Assembly (NCBI RefSeq): GCF_013204855.1
Contig: NZ_JABMKZ010000023.1
Coordinates: forward strand, 1-64,000
Direction of reading: 5' to 3'
DNA: 64,000 bases
Source: Paenibacillus alba
GTDB taxonomy: Bacteria; Bacillota; Bacilli; Paenibacillales; NBRC-103111
The notes beneath the pieces were generated by a model, which saw only the letters and a list, made by a program, of their open reading frames with translations, was not told the DNA's origin and made no database searches. Below are positions 17,298 to 26,944 of this stretch, in pieces. The first letter of the stretch is position 1. Every line of letters begins with the position of its first letter. A program made the position numbers and the translations under genes.

Positions 17298-17387
17298 TCT
17301 ATTGGACTATCACCTTTTGAGAAGGAAGTTTGTCTGAATGTGTCGAACTGTGTCTGGTAACTGTCTTAGTAGGGAAGTGAATTTCAT

Positions 17388-19775
17388 ATGTCAACAACTC
17401 ACCTGTTGTTAACGATCATTATTTATCTTCTACCCGCCATCTATTTCTTCTACTCGTCCATAGAGATGTATCTTCGCAATCGGAAAAGCAAAGTGAATCA
17501 GTCTGCCTCCTTATTTGTTGCCTGTTTTGCCGTATTATGCCTGACACAATTATTAATGAATTTGGTCCCACCCGCTTTTTCGCCATTTTTTTATCAAACG
17601 ATCTTTTTTCCCGTTATCTTGATTTCTACCGGCTTGGGGATGAAGTTCTATTTCAACCTTAGCAAGTTTGGAGAAAGACTTTCTATAACGGTCAGAATGA
17701 TTATTTATGGCTTGCCCTTTTGTCTATTCGCGCCAATATCTATCTGTACACCATATCTTGTCAGTGGTTATGTCCCGGATAGCCTATGGATTAAACCCAT
17801 CCTTGGCCCTTTTTTTCCTTACTTGATGATTTTTGTTTTTGTGTATTCAATGGCTGAGATCCTTTTACTCATACGGATGATTCGCTCAAATTGCGGCGGT
17901 CACAAACGCAAATATGTCATGCTGATGATCTCCAGCTTCATTACCCTCTTATGGGGCTTTGTGATGTTTATCCTCAGCAATCTGATCCCTCCATACATCG
18001 CCATGCCGGAACTGTCTATACATTCCGTTATTTTCTACGTGATTGCAGTCCGGACGATTGTCAAAAGGTACGATATGCTTCCCAATGAATCTCGCAAATA
18101 TGAGATGCTGTTTGAACTCGTTCCTTTCGGAGTCGCCCTTCTTGATAAAGACGCGAATATTGTAGAAATCAATGCAGCCGGACGAAAAATGCTAACTCCT
18201 CCTGACGATGATGGTTCCCATAGAGCGTATTCCTTTCTAGACGCGTATCCCAAAGAAATGCATGCTAAGCTTCTTGATTCTTATCGCAAGCAGTTTGATG
18301 CCAGGCAATCCCTGCATAACTTTGAAGTCACGAAAATCTCCTTTCGGAATCATCTACCCATCTCCTTTATGGTGGATACCAAATTCTTGGAAATCGGCGA
18401 TGAAACATTTGTTTATATGATTTTACGGGATATCACAGCGCAAAAGGAAGCCGAACAACGCATCTCCTTCCTCGCCTATCATGATGCTTTAACAGGTCTT
18501 CCCAATCGCAACCTGTTCCAGCAGCGCGTCAGCGAATCTCTGTTGCAAGCACAGGAAGAACAGCAATTGCTTGCCGTTATGCTTCTGGATTTAGATCGAT
18601 TCAAAATTGTAAATGATAGCTTGGGGCACCAAGTCGGAGATCGATTATTGCAATTCGTCGCAGCACTTTTGTCCAAGCCGTTCTACGAAGGCAGCACGGT
18701 TGCGAGAATCGGAGGGGATGAATTCCTCATCCTGCTTCCCAATCTGCCGAGCAAGCAGATCGGGATTCAGATCGGCAGCGAGTTGATTGCGCGGTTCCAA
18801 CAATCCTCCTATACAGAAGAAGGACTGGAGCTCAACGTGACTGCCAGTCTAGGCATCAGCTTCTTTCCTGATGATGGCGAGGATGTCCATTCCTTGATTC
18901 AAAGCGCCGACATCTCCATGTATCGAGCAAAAGAACAAGGCCGTAATCAAATGGAAGCTTATCAAGCTTCCATGAGCCATAAGGCTCACGAACGTCTGAA
19001 GCTGGAGCGCAACCTACGCAAAGCGATTGAACGTGAAGAGTTGGTTCTGTATTACCAGCCGCAAATTGATCTCATCAATGGCCGCGTCTGCGGGATAGAA
19101 GCGCTCGTGCGCTGGAATTCTCCCGAACAAGGCATGATTCCGCCGCAGCAATTCATTCCCTTCGCAGAAGAGTGCGGACTCATTGTCCCCCTTGGCAACT
19201 GGGTTCTGCGAAATGCCTGCTTGCAAAGCAAACGTTGGCAGGAGGAGGGATTGCCCGCACTGCAAGTGGCTGTTAACATATCTACGCTCCAATTTCATCA
19301 AAACCATTTCGCTGGCAGCGTGCAAGCCATACTTGAGGAAACCGGTCTTGACCCCAAGTATCTTTGTCTGGAAATTACAGAAAGCGTTGCTGTTCAGAAC
19401 CAAGAGCAGGCGATTGCCCTTCTGGAACGTCTAACTACACTTGGAATCTCCATTGCCATTGATGATTTTGGGACAGGCTACTCCTCCTTATCCCTGCTCA
19501 ATAAATTGCCCGTCCATCAGATCAAAATTGATAAATCGTTCATCGGCGATAAATCACCGCAAGGCGCGCAGATCGCCAAAAGCATTATATCCTTGTCACG
19601 CAGCCTGAATATGAATGTGCTCGCAGAAGGCGTAGAGACGCAAGAACAATACAACTTCTTAATGGAGCATCAGTGCGACAGCATTCAAGGATATTTGATC
19701 TCACATCCGATTAGCGCTTCGGAATTCGAAATCTGGCTGCGCGCTAGAATAGAATCCTCCGGCAAGCATCGTTAA
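17388..19775 (+). CDS. Membrane GGDEF-EAL cyclic-di-GMP enzyme with PAS domain
   Basis: A 795-residue protein. The N-terminal 215 residues hold about seven hydrophobic helices, a membrane sensor unit. A PAS-like domain (about 225-345) is followed by a GGDEF domain with intact GGDEF at 442-446, so diguanylate cyclase activity is possible. A C-terminal EAL domain with EAL at 571-573 and FGTGYSSLSLL further on suggests c-di-GMP phosphodiesterase activity too. Which activity dominates cannot be told. The ATG follows GGGAAGTGAA. It is monocistronic, ending at a strong terminator. Confidence 0.92.
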   Translation: MSTTHLLLTIIIYLLPAIYFFYSSIEMYLRNRKSKVNQSASLFVACFAVLCLTQLLMNLVPPAFSPFFYQTIFFPVILISTGLGMKFYFNLSKFGERLSITVRMIIYGLPFCLFAPISICTPYLVSGYVPDSLWIKPILGPFFPYLMIFVFVYSMAEILLLIRMIRSNCGGHKRKYVMLMISSFITLLWGFVMFILSNLIPPYIAMPELSIHSVIFYVIAVRTIVKRYDMLPNESRKYEMLFELVPFGVALLDKDANIVEINAAGRKMLTPPDDDGSHRAYSFLDAYPKEMHAKLLDSYRKQFDARQSLHNFEVTKISFRNHLPISFMVDTKFLEIGDETFVYMILRDITAQKEAEQRISFLAYHDALTGLPNRNLFQQRVSESLLQAQEEQQLLAVMLLDLDRFKIVNDSLGHQVGDRLLQFVAALLSKPFYEGSTVARIGGDEFLILLPNLPSKQIGIQIGSELIARFQQSSYTEEGLELNVTASLGISFFPDDGEDVHSLIQSADISMYRAKEQGRNQMEAYQASMSHKAHERLKLERNLRKAIEREELVLYYQPQIDLINGRVCGIEALVRWNSPEQGMIPPQQFIPFAEECGLIVPLGNWVLRNACLQSKRWQEEGLPALQVAVNISTLQFHQNHFAGSVQAILEETGLDPKYLCLEITESVAVQNQEQAIALLERLTTLGISIAIDDFGTGYSSLSLLNKLPVHQIKIDKSFIGDKSPQGAQIAKSIISLSRSLNMNVLAEGVETQEQYNFLMEHQCDSIQGYLISHPISASEFEIWLRARIESSGKHR

Positions 19776-19780
19776 CCGAA

Positions 19781-19829
19781 AAAACCAACCTCCAACATCA
19801 CGATAAGCGTGGGGCTGGAGGTTGGTTTA
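19781..19829. terminator. Bidirectional terminator
   Basis: AAACCAACCTCCA pairs with the near-complementary TGGAGGTTGGTTT. It is shared by the converging GGDEF-EAL gene and the siderophore operon. Confidence 0.88.
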
Positions 19830-19853
19830 ATTTATTGCAAAAGCTGCTGCTAG

Positions 19854-20852
19854 TTATTTCACCGAATCCGCGACCTGCTTCACCATACCCTCAACGGAGA
19901 TTAGTCCGCCGCCGGAGAGGTACCAGTAGTTCGCATCCAGATAGATGATGTTGCCATTTTTGAAGGCATTCGTCTTTTTGACAAGTTCATTTTCAATAAC
20001 TTGCTTGCCTGTCGATTTGCCGTCAACTACTTTACCGCGGTCAACCACGAAGAGATAATCGGGATTTTTCTCCAAAATGTACTCATTGGAAATATTTTGG
20101 CCATGTGTGGATACTTCAATTTTGCTATCTGCTTGTTTGAAGCCAAACACGTCATGGATGATGCCAAAGCGCGAGCCTGCCCCATATGCGCTAAGTGCTG
20201 TATCTTGAACAAGGACGATCAGCGCATTTTTACCGCTTGCCGATGCTTTGGTTTGAAGTTGTTTAGCGGCTGTTTCAATTTTAGCAATTTCTGCTGTTGC
20301 AACAGCTTCTTTATCGAAAATTTTGCCCAAGGTTAACGCATTTTCTTTGAATGAATCCATGTATTTTGCGTTATCCACACCCATAAAAATGGTTGGTGCG
20401 ATTTTGCTTAGCTCCGCATAGGCTTTCTCTGCACGACCAGAGATAATGATGAGATCCGCTTTGCTGGCATTGATTTTCTCAAAATCCGGCTCGAACAGCG
20501 TACCGGCATTGATGTATTTCGCATCTTTGTATTTACTCAGATAAGAAGGCAAGTTCGCTTGCGGAACGCCGGCAACCTCAACGCCCAAACGATCCAAGGA
20601 ATCCAATACCCCATAATCGAATACGAAAACCTTCTTCGGATTCATTTTTACTTTCGTTTCACCTAACTTATGCTTGACTGTAACCTCTGTTGGCGCTGCA
20701 GGCGTTGTCGCAGCCGTCGCTGCGTTGGTTGCTTGCGGACTCGCTGCCGCAGGCTTCGCAGTCTCTTTATTCGCTTGGCTTCCATTGCCGCAAGCCGCAA
20801 CGAAAACCGCGATGATCAACGTTAGTAGGAGAATGGATAATTTCTTGCTCAT
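19854..20852 (-). CDS. yclQ: Iron-siderophore ABC transporter binding lipoprotein (YclQ-like)
   Basis: A 332-residue extracellular lipoprotein. The signal peptide ends in the lipobox FVAAC with Cys at 21, followed by a low-complexity Ala/Thr/Pro linker to about 55. A class III (helical-backbone) binding fold follows: KVFVFDYGVLDSLDRLG, INAGTLFEPDFEKINASKAD, ending GGGLISVEGMVKQV. Sequence and gene order match YclQ, the petrobactin/catechol binding protein of yclNOPQ. It delivers ferric siderophore to the YclN-YclO permease. It lies 27 nt after the ATPase gene, at the end of the operon. Confidence 0.87.
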   Translation of the reverse strand: MSKKLSILLLTLIIAVFVAACGNGSQANKETAKPAAASPQATNAATAATTPAAPTEVTVKHKLGETKVKMNPKKVFVFDYGVLDSLDRLGVEVAGVPQANLPSYLSKYKDAKYINAGTLFEPDFEKINASKADLIIISGRAEKAYAELSKIAPTIFMGVDNAKYMDSFKENALTLGKIFDKEAVATAEIAKIETAAKQLQTKASASGKNALIVLVQDTALSAYGAGSRFGIIHDVFGFKQADSKIEVSTHGQNISNEYILEKNPDYLFVVDRGKVVDGKSTGKQVIENELVKKTNAFKNGNIIYLDANYWYLSGGGLISVEGMVKQVADSVK

Positions 20853-20879
20853 GACTAGACACCTCTTCTATTATCTTTG

Positions 20880-21638
20880 TTATGTAAAATACACGCATAT
20901 CTTATTGCCGTTAATCTCTTGAATCGCAATGTCCATGTCATAAATCTCATGAAGGACAGCTGAATCAATCATCTCGTCCGTCCTACCTTCTTTCACCACT
21001 TTGCCCTGCTTAAAAGCGACGATGTAATCGGAATAGCAGGATGCAAAATTGATATCATGGATCACGATCACGATGGTTTTGCCTAATTCGTCTGCCAGTC
21101 GTCGCAGCACCTTCATAATTTGTACAGAATGCTTCATATCCAAATTATTGAGCGGCTCGTCCAGCAGGATATACTCGGTATTTTGCGCGATGACCATCGC
21201 AATATAGGCCCGTTGGTTCTGGCCTCCGCTCAGTTGGTCCAAGTATTTGTGCTGCATGTTTTCAAGCCCCATATACCGAATCGCTTCGTCCACGAATTGC
21301 CAATCTTCCTTGGTCAGCTTGCCCTGCGAATAAGGGAATCGCCCGAAGCTTACCAAATCACGCACGGTCAGACGCACTTGGATGTGGTTGGATTGCTTGA
21401 GAATCGCTATTTTCTTGGCTAATTCCTGGCTTTTGGCTTTGGTGACATCCTCACCGTCGATAAGAATTTCACCGCTGTCGATCGAAAGCAGTCGGCTTAT
21501 CATCGAAATGAGGGTACTTTTGCCAGCGCCATTGGGCCCAATAAAAGAGGTAACTTTTCCTTTGCTGATTCGAATGGATACATCGTCCACAACGGGGTTG
21601 TTTCCGTAGGACTTCGATACATGTCTGACTTCAATCAT
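20880..21638 (-). CDS. yclP: Iron-siderophore ABC transporter ATPase (YclP-like)
   Basis: A 252-residue ABC ATPase. Walker A GPNGAGKST lies at 34-42, the signature LSGGQNQR near 138, and Walker B YILLDEPLNNLD directly after. It powers import through the membrane subunits encoded upstream. It overlaps yclO by 4 nt, so translation is coupled. Confidence 0.9.
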   Translation of the reverse strand: MIEVRHVSKSYGNNPVVDDVSIRISKGKVTSFIGPNGAGKSTLISMISRLLSIDSGEILIDGEDVTKAKSQELAKKIAILKQSNHIQVRLTVRDLVSFGRFPYSQGKLTKEDWQFVDEAIRYMGLENMQHKYLDQLSGGQNQRAYIAMVIAQNTEYILLDEPLNNLDMKHSVQIMKVLRRLADELGKTIVIVIHDINFASCYSDYIVAFKQGKVVKEGRTDEMIDSAVLHEIYDMDIAIQEINGNKICVYFT

Positions 21639-22582
21639 GACTTATTCTCCCTTAACAGCAGGTATAAGAAGTATACGCCCCCGGCGAAATTGATAATGAC
21701 GGCAAGCGGTGTAGTGAAGCTGAATATCCGTTCCATAATCAACTGACCACTCACTAACGCAATCATACAAATCAAAATCGAGCCAGGTATCAGATAACGG
21801 TGCCGATACGTCTTCATAAACTGGTAAGTGAGGTTAGCCACAAGCAAACCTAGAAAGGTGACCGGGCCGACCAATGCCGTCGCTATGGAAACCAGAACAG
21901 AAATAATAATAAGCAGCCGTTTCACGACATATTCGTAAGGAACCCCAAGATTAATCGCATGCTCTCTACCTAAAGAAATGACATCCAGATACTTCATAAA
22001 TTTCAGGCTGTACAGCACAACAATGACACTCGAGATGGCCGATATGAGCAATAATTTACTATTCACGGTATTGAAGCTGGCAAACGAACGTCCTTGTAGC
22101 ACAGAGAATTCATTAGGATCAATCAGCACTTCCATGAAGGTCGTAAAGCTGCCGAAAAAAGTACCCAGAATGATGCCAAACAGCAGCAAAAAATATAAAT
22201 TCCGGCCTTCCCTTTTGAACAGCAATTTAAACAGCACTAGAGAGAAAAGCGTCATCAGGCCAACCGTGATCGTAAAATTGAGATTCCCATTCGCAGAAAG
22301 CGCGCTCTTCGAGCCCAACAGGAAAATAACCGTGGTCTGTATGAGCATATACAAAGCATCTAAACCGATAATACTTGGGGTTAGAATACGATTATTCGTA
22401 ATCGTCTGAAAGAGAATCGTCGAGTAGGCAATCGCTGCCCCTGTCAGGATAATACTCATCACTTTGATGCCTCTTCTGGGGAGGACATAATCCCAATTAC
22501 CGCCCGCATGCAGGGTCAAAAAGGCAGCAATGACGCCTAAAGCTAGGATGGCGAGCAGGCTCAATTTCAATCTAAACGTCAT
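21635..22582 (-). CDS. yclO: Iron-siderophore ABC permease (YclO-like)
   Basis: A 315-residue polytopic FecCD-family permease with about nine hydrophobic segments, starting MTFRLKLSLLAILALGVIAA. The conserved GPVTFLGLLVANLTYQ segment near residue 240 is the cytoplasmic loop that meets the ATPase. It pairs with YclN as a heterodimeric channel. It overlaps yclN by 11 nt and yclP by 4 nt. Confidence 0.9.
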   Translation of the reverse strand: MTFRLKLSLLAILALGVIAAFLTLHAGGNWDYVLPRRGIKVMSIILTGAAIAYSTILFQTITNNRILTPSIIGLDALYMLIQTTVIFLLGSKSALSANGNLNFTITVGLMTLFSLVLFKLLFKREGRNLYFLLLFGIILGTFFGSFTTFMEVLIDPNEFSVLQGRSFASFNTVNSKLLLISAISSVIVVLYSLKFMKYLDVISLGREHAINLGVPYEYVVKRLLIIISVLVSIATALVGPVTFLGLLVANLTYQFMKTYRHRYLIPGSILICMIALVSGQLIMERIFSFTTPLAVIINFAGGVYFLYLLLRENKS

Positions 22583-23525
22583 AAGCCTTTCTCCTCATCA
22601 GCAAGTAAATGAAAATTCCGCTTCCGATGACCCCCACAGTTAATCCGATCGGAATTTCGTAAGGATAGATCAGAATACGACCCAGAATGTCGCAGAACAA
22701 GACGAACACCGCTCCCAGAAGCGCCGTATGGGGGGCAATCTTTTTCAAATGATCGCCTTGATAAATCGAAACGATGTTCGGGATGACCAAGCCCAGAAAA
22801 GGGATGATCCCAACGCTTAAAATATTCACCGATGCTACAACCGCAACGATAATGAGGCCGATATTAACAACAAGTCGATAGTTCAATCCCAAATTAGCGG
22901 CAAAATCTTCCCCCATACCGGCTATCGTAAAACGATTCGCGTATAGGTAAGCAATGACCAGCATCGGAATGCTGATATACAGCAGCTCGTAACGTCCCTT
23001 CATGACCGTTGCAAAATTGCCCTGCAGCCAGGAGGAGATATTCTGTATCAGGTTAAATTTATAAGCAAAAAAGGTGGAAATGGACGTCACGACGCTCCCG
23101 AACATTAAGCCGACCAGCGGAATATAAATGGTATCCCGAAAACGAATGCGGTCCAAAATCTTCATGAATAGATAGGTTCCGGCAAGCGTAAAAACAAAGG
23201 CAACGGCGATTTTCTGAAGCGGCGTCGCATCTGCAAACAACAGCATCGCAACGAGTATCCCCAATCTGGCGCAGTCCATCGTGCCCGCCGTTGTGGGCGA
23301 TACGAACTTGTTGCGGGTAAGCTGCTGCATCAATAGACCAATGACGCTCATACTAACGCCGGCGATGACGATACTAATCAAGCGCGGGATGCGGCTCACC
23401 AGCAAGATATGGGCCTGATCTTCTGTTAAATGAAATAAATCAAAGGGTGTAATGCCCTTAACCCCGATAAAAATCGAAGTGATGGATAACACGATGAGGG
23501 CAAGCACTAAATATCTTATTTTCAT
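22572..23525 (-). CDS. yclN: Iron-siderophore ABC permease (YclN-like)
   Basis: A 317-residue FecCD-family permease. It starts MKIRYLVLALIVLSITSIFI at ATG 23525 with AGGA nearby. A longer frame upstream overlaps the nitroreductase gene and is not membrane-like, so it was rejected. RIPRLISIVIAGVSMSVIGL and GIIPFLGLVIPNIV are typical family segments. It partners YclO. The nitroreductase gene ends 35 nt upstream (stop at 23561), so the two are probably co-transcribed. Confidence 0.9.
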   Translation of the reverse strand: MKIRYLVLALIVLSITSIFIGVKGITPFDLFHLTEDQAHILLVSRIPRLISIVIAGVSMSVIGLLMQQLTRNKFVSPTTAGTMDCARLGILVAMLLFADATPLQKIAVAFVFTLAGTYLFMKILDRIRFRDTIYIPLVGLMFGSVVTSISTFFAYKFNLIQNISSWLQGNFATVMKGRYELLYISIPMLVIAYLYANRFTIAGMGEDFAANLGLNYRLVVNIGLIIVAVVASVNILSVGIIPFLGLVIPNIVSIYQGDHLKKIAPHTALLGAVFVLFCDILGRILIYPYEIPIGLTVGVIGSGIFIYLLMRRKAYDV

Positions 23526-23560
23526 AGCAGATCCTAACGTACGAAAATTGTATTCACGCA

Positions 23561-24121
23561 CTATTCCATGACCGTCAAGCGTTCGCTGGCCGGTATACGT
23601 TGTTGTGGAGCAGGGACTTTGCCAGGATATCCAACGTGCAAACTGCCGATTATTCTCTCGTCCGACTTCACCCCGAAGGCTTCGCGGAACGATGCCAATT
23701 GCAGCAGTGGATACGTTTCCCATACCATACCGATGCCCTGCTCCCAAGCAAGCAATCCGAAATTGTGAATCAAACAGCTTGCCGATGCATAATCTTCCTC
23801 CGCAATGGCCGGATTGTCATTGACCTGCAAAATAACTGCGAGGAACATCGGCACCGACATGAATTTATCATATAGTTTTTGACCGATTTCCAGCGCCTTC
23901 GCAGGATCCGACTCCTTGGCCGCCCTGAACTCGCGCACGATATCCGCTAATTTGCGGCGCCCTTCACCCTGAATAATGACGAAACGCCAAGGCTGTGTCA
24001 TCCGGTGATTAGGTACCCAAACTGCGGTATCCAGCAGCTCCGAAATAAGCTCTACAGAAACTGGTTTATCTTCAAATTGATGAACGGAACGCCGTTCTTT
24101 GATCAGTTTAGTTAATTCCAT
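23561..24121 (-). CDS. Nitroreductase-family flavoprotein
   Basis: A 186-residue nitroreductase-fold protein. RRSVHQFEDKPV at the N-terminus is the FMN phosphate-binding segment, and PNHRMTQPWRFVII and GLLAWEQGIGMVWETYPLL are typical. These are NAD(P)H- and FMN-dependent reductases. As first gene after a Fur box and directly before yclNOPQ it is probably iron-regulated; a role in reducing ferric siderophore or a related flavin step is inference. Confidence 0.83.
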   Translation of the reverse strand: MELTKLIKERRSVHQFEDKPVSVELISELLDTAVWVPNHRMTQPWRFVIIQGEGRRKLADIVREFRAAKESDPAKALEIGQKLYDKFMSVPMFLAVILQVNDNPAIAEEDYASASCLIHNFGLLAWEQGIGMVWETYPLLQLASFREAFGVKSDERIIGSLHVGYPGKVPAPQQRIPASERLTVME

Positions 24122-24155
24122 ATGTCCCCCCGTCTAGTCATCTGGACTCCCAATA

Positions 24156-24174
24156 GTTGAGAATCGTTATCAAC
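24156..24174 (-). promoter_or_regulatory. Candidate Fur box upstream of nitroreductase-yclNOPQ
   Basis: TTGAGAATCGTTATCAA at 24157-24173 has the inverted GAGAAT/GTTATC core of Fur sites, about 35 bp upstream of the nitroreductase ATG. It departs from the 19-bp consensus at several outer positions. Confidence 0.6.
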
Positions 24175-24248
24175 GTTTCTTATTTTGGCATGATTGTATC
24201 CGAACGTGAATGGACTTTCCTGTATTTCGGATGGATTTTTTGTCACGA

Positions 24249-25829
24249 TCATGATTTGGACAATAAATGGTACACCGTTTCATCAATTAAACTGTCATGC
24301 ATGGTCGCGTTGTACATTAGCAAGCCTTGATGACGAATCAGCAAAATATGCTGCTGTTCTCGGCTGTGCGCCTGTTTGAGCCTCCGCCAAGAGGCTTCCA
24401 ACTGGAGACAATACTCATTGGACAGCGTTGTCGAGACGAAAAACACCACGTTGTCACAATCCATCGAAGCCACCTCGGGAAGCGTGTAGGTATCCAAAAA
24501 GGATACCTGCTCTACGGGCTTAGGCGGCGTTATTTTAAGCTCATCATAAAATAAATCCTTGATTTTCTTGCGCTTTAAGCCGTATACCCGATAATGCTGT
24601 TCCTGAGCAGTGACGAGCAGGAAGGGCTTCCCGCCCAGACGTTCTCGAATGTGCTCGCGGGCATTGTCCACTTTCATGTCAAAGTAGGTCAGCCAGCGCT
24701 GGGCAACACTTGATAGACCCACTAACCCGCTGATTTTGAGCAGCGTCTCCTTCCAGCTGAGGTCACGCCAGCGAATGATGACGACTTGCGCAATATCGGC
24801 GAGTGTCGCTTGCAGTTCATCAGGAATCGGTCCGCTTAAAATGATGTTCGGATGGCTGTTCCGGATTTGTTCGATGTACGGCGTAAGATCTGACTCCAGC
24901 CACCAATCCTTGTGCAGGCTTACCTTGGGCGTTAGCCCCAGCACAGCCAAATCCCCATGAAAAATAGCGCAAAGATTAGCAATGCGAATTTGGGCATTTT
25001 TCAAATAATCGGAGGGCGATAGACCCATATGCTTTTTGAAAAGTCGGCTGAAATAAAGCTCGTCGGCATAGCCAACGGTGTGAGCAACTTCCGTTATGGA
25101 GAAAGCCGAGCTTCCGAGAAGGCTGAGCGAGCGATTCAGCCGAATCGTCGTCACAAATTTATGCGGACTTAAGCCCGTAACCCCTCGAAAGGCTTGATAA
25201 AACTTGCGGCTCGAGCCTGACAAGCGGGCCATTTCTTCCATATCGATCGTTTGATTATAATGCTCCAGAATATATTGCTTGGCCTGCTCCACATACTCCA
25301 CAAGTTCATCATCTACTTGCTTTGGACTTTGCAGAAAGGTCGTGAACGCCGAAGTCATTCGGTAAAGATAGGACTGCAGTTGATAAAATAATGCCGAATC
25401 CGGCTGGCCGCAATCGCTAAGGAAATCGGGGATCCAATTGGAAATGTGAGGCATCCGGAAACTGTGCTGCTGCAGCTCACGCTGATTCAAGAAATCACTC
25501 ATTCCCCCACTTCCGCTAGCCACAGCAGCAGAAGTGGGGCCGTTCAGAATTTGGAAGCGAATCCAGATCAAACGGGCCCGATGATTTTCACTATTTTTCA
25601 GCGTGCATCGGCAATTGGGCGGAACAAAGAATAGCTCACCAGTCAGCACTTTGTGCGTACGTCGGTGTGTATGATCCTCCAAGGTGACTCTTAGAAGTTC
25701 ATCTATCACATAACCAAACGCATAATGCGATTGGCTGGCATGTTCAATTGTCGATTGACTTTCAATCGTTAACTCATCTGTCCCCAAATAATGGAGGGCG
25801 TGCGCTTCCGATGATAAGGTTACTGACAT
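24249..25829 (-). CDS. AraC-family regulator fused to a siderophore-binding domain (Btr-like)
   Basis: A 526-residue fusion. An N-terminal cupin-like arm (about 1-130) is followed by a double AraC helix-turn-helix (about 185-285: MEEMARLSGSSRKFYQAFRG and ITEVAHTVGYADELYFSRLF). The C-terminal 240 residues resemble a class III periplasmic binding protein (LAVLGLTPKV, then AQVVIIRWRDLSW). It has no signal peptide. This architecture matches Bacillus subtilis Btr, which senses ferric siderophore and activates its uptake genes. It sits immediately upstream of nitroreductase-yclNOPQ, which it presumably activates. A Fur box lies in its own promoter. Confidence 0.88.
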   Translation of the reverse strand: MSVTLSSEAHALHYLGTDELTIESQSTIEHASQSHYAFGYVIDELLRVTLEDHTHRRTHKVLTGELFFVPPNCRCTLKNSENHRARLIWIRFQILNGPTSAAVASGSGGMSDFLNQRELQQHSFRMPHISNWIPDFLSDCGQPDSALFYQLQSYLYRMTSAFTTFLQSPKQVDDELVEYVEQAKQYILEHYNQTIDMEEMARLSGSSRKFYQAFRGVTGLSPHKFVTTIRLNRSLSLLGSSAFSITEVAHTVGYADELYFSRLFKKHMGLSPSDYLKNAQIRIANLCAIFHGDLAVLGLTPKVSLHKDWWLESDLTPYIEQIRNSHPNIILSGPIPDELQATLADIAQVVIIRWRDLSWKETLLKISGLVGLSSVAQRWLTYFDMKVDNAREHIRERLGGKPFLLVTAQEQHYRVYGLKRKKIKDLFYDELKITPPKPVEQVSFLDTYTLPEVASMDCDNVVFFVSTTLSNEYCLQLEASWRRLKQAHSREQQHILLIRHQGLLMYNATMHDSLIDETVYHLLSKS

Positions 25830-25868
25830 CTACAACCACATCCTTGTCATCGTGATAACTACTCCCCC

Positions 25869-25898
25869 ATCATATTTGATAATGATTCTCATTGTCAA
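25869..25898 (-). promoter_or_regulatory. Promoter of the Btr-like gene with embedded Fur box
   Basis: On the minus strand TTGACA (25893-25898) and TATGAT (25869-25874) are 18 bp apart. The spacer holds a near-perfect Fur box, GATAATGATTCTCATTGTC at 25878-25896 on the plus strand. Fur bound there would block RNA polymerase when iron is plentiful. Confidence 0.88.
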
Positions 25899-25932
25899 AT
25901 ATTAACCAACAAGCGCCAACAGCCAAACGCAA

Positions 25933-25969
25933 AAAAAGACTATCGGCCCTTTGGCTTCAATAGTCTTTT
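25933..25969. terminator. Terminator downstream of the CAP-domain gene
   Basis: AAAGACTAT pairs with ATAGTCTTT with A- and T-runs on both sides. It follows the minus-strand CAP-domain gene and separates it from the Btr-like promoter. Confidence 0.8.
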
Positions 25970-25990
25970 GCTGTGTGATGTCATCCGATT

Positions 25991-26815
25991 CTATTTTCCT
26001 ATAAACTGCTGGGTAAACATTTTGCCGCAAGGACCACCGTTCACAATCCCGATCCCGATATGCGTATAATCCTTGCTCAAAATGTTAGCTTTGTGGCCCG
26101 GCGAATTCATTAGAGCCTCATGTGCAGCTTGAACATCTTGATTGCAAGCTATATTTTCTCCCGCGGCATTATAGGTAATGCCGAACTTTTCCATCATATC
26201 GAAAGGCGAGCCGTACGTAGGAGAATCATGGGAGAAATAGTTGTTATCGACCATGTCCTGGCTTTTAAGCCTTGCCGTCTTGATGAGTGCCGCATCCGCA
26301 ATCAACGGGGACAGCCCTGCAGCCGTACGCTCCTTATTCACCAGATCGAGCATTTGCTGCTCTTCCACCGTTAAGCCTGATGTCGGTGGTACCTGAGACT
26401 CTGGCGGTGGGCTCGGTGTCGGCGTTGGAGTCGATGGAGCCGGTGTTGGTGATGGGGTCGGCTTAGGAGTCTTAGGGATTTTCAAATTCCCATAAGCCCA
26501 TAGAATGGACTGCAATGTTTGATCATCCACATTCCCCGTAACTGGGAGACCATATTTGCTTTGAAATGCTTTCACACCCGCAGCAGTTTGATTGCCGTAA
26601 TAGCCTGTAATTGGTCCGCCGTAGTAGCCAAGTGACTTCAGCATCCCTTGAACCGCATAAACATCCGGCCCTTTAGCCCCTTTGCCGTAGGCAAAAGCGG
26701 TACTCGCGGATGAGCAGAACAAGGCGATACAAATGAATAGGATCCAGATATGCTTCTTTTTGCCTTGCAACATGAGTCTACGTTCACTCCCCGTTATCAG
26801 CATCATTCGTCGCAT
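25991..26815 (-). CDS. Secreted CAP-domain protein with peptidoglycan-binding domain
   Basis: Up to 274 residues. A signal peptide (GKKKHIWILFICIALFCSS, cleaved after STAFA) follows a 15-residue lead, so the ATG at 26773 may be the true start. Next come a PG_binding_1 domain (about 45-105: VYAVQGMLKSLGYYGGPITG), a Pro/Thr-rich spacer (about 115-145), and a CAP/SCP domain of the YkwD type (about 155-272). The CAP domain carries NNYFSHDSP, AAGENIACN and MNSPGHKANIL. Relatives of this layout occur on spores and cell walls; the activity of bacterial CAP domains is not settled. Confidence 0.87.
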   Translation of the reverse strand: MRRMMLITGSERRLMLQGKKKHIWILFICIALFCSSASTAFAYGKGAKGPDVYAVQGMLKSLGYYGGPITGYYGNQTAAGVKAFQSKYGLPVTGNVDDQTLQSILWAYGNLKIPKTPKPTPSPTPAPSTPTPTPSPPPESQVPPTSGLTVEEQQMLDLVNKERTAAGLSPLIADAALIKTARLKSQDMVDNNYFSHDSPTYGSPFDMMEKFGITYNAAGENIACNQDVQAAHEALMNSPGHKANILSKDYTHIGIGIVNGGPCGKMFTQQFIGK

Positions 26816-26944
26816 CGTGGACGATAAGCCTTAGAGTGACCTGTTTCCCAAATATTATCCAGATTCAACTCCAAATTTTGCAATACGTAATCTTGTCTCA
26901 TTTGGAAATAATACATCTTAAATAAAATCTGGAGGGATACGATT

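Noticed and set aside
23526..23747. Longer start for the yclN permease
   Set aside because: The extension is antisense-like, overlaps the nitroreductase gene and is not hydrophobic.
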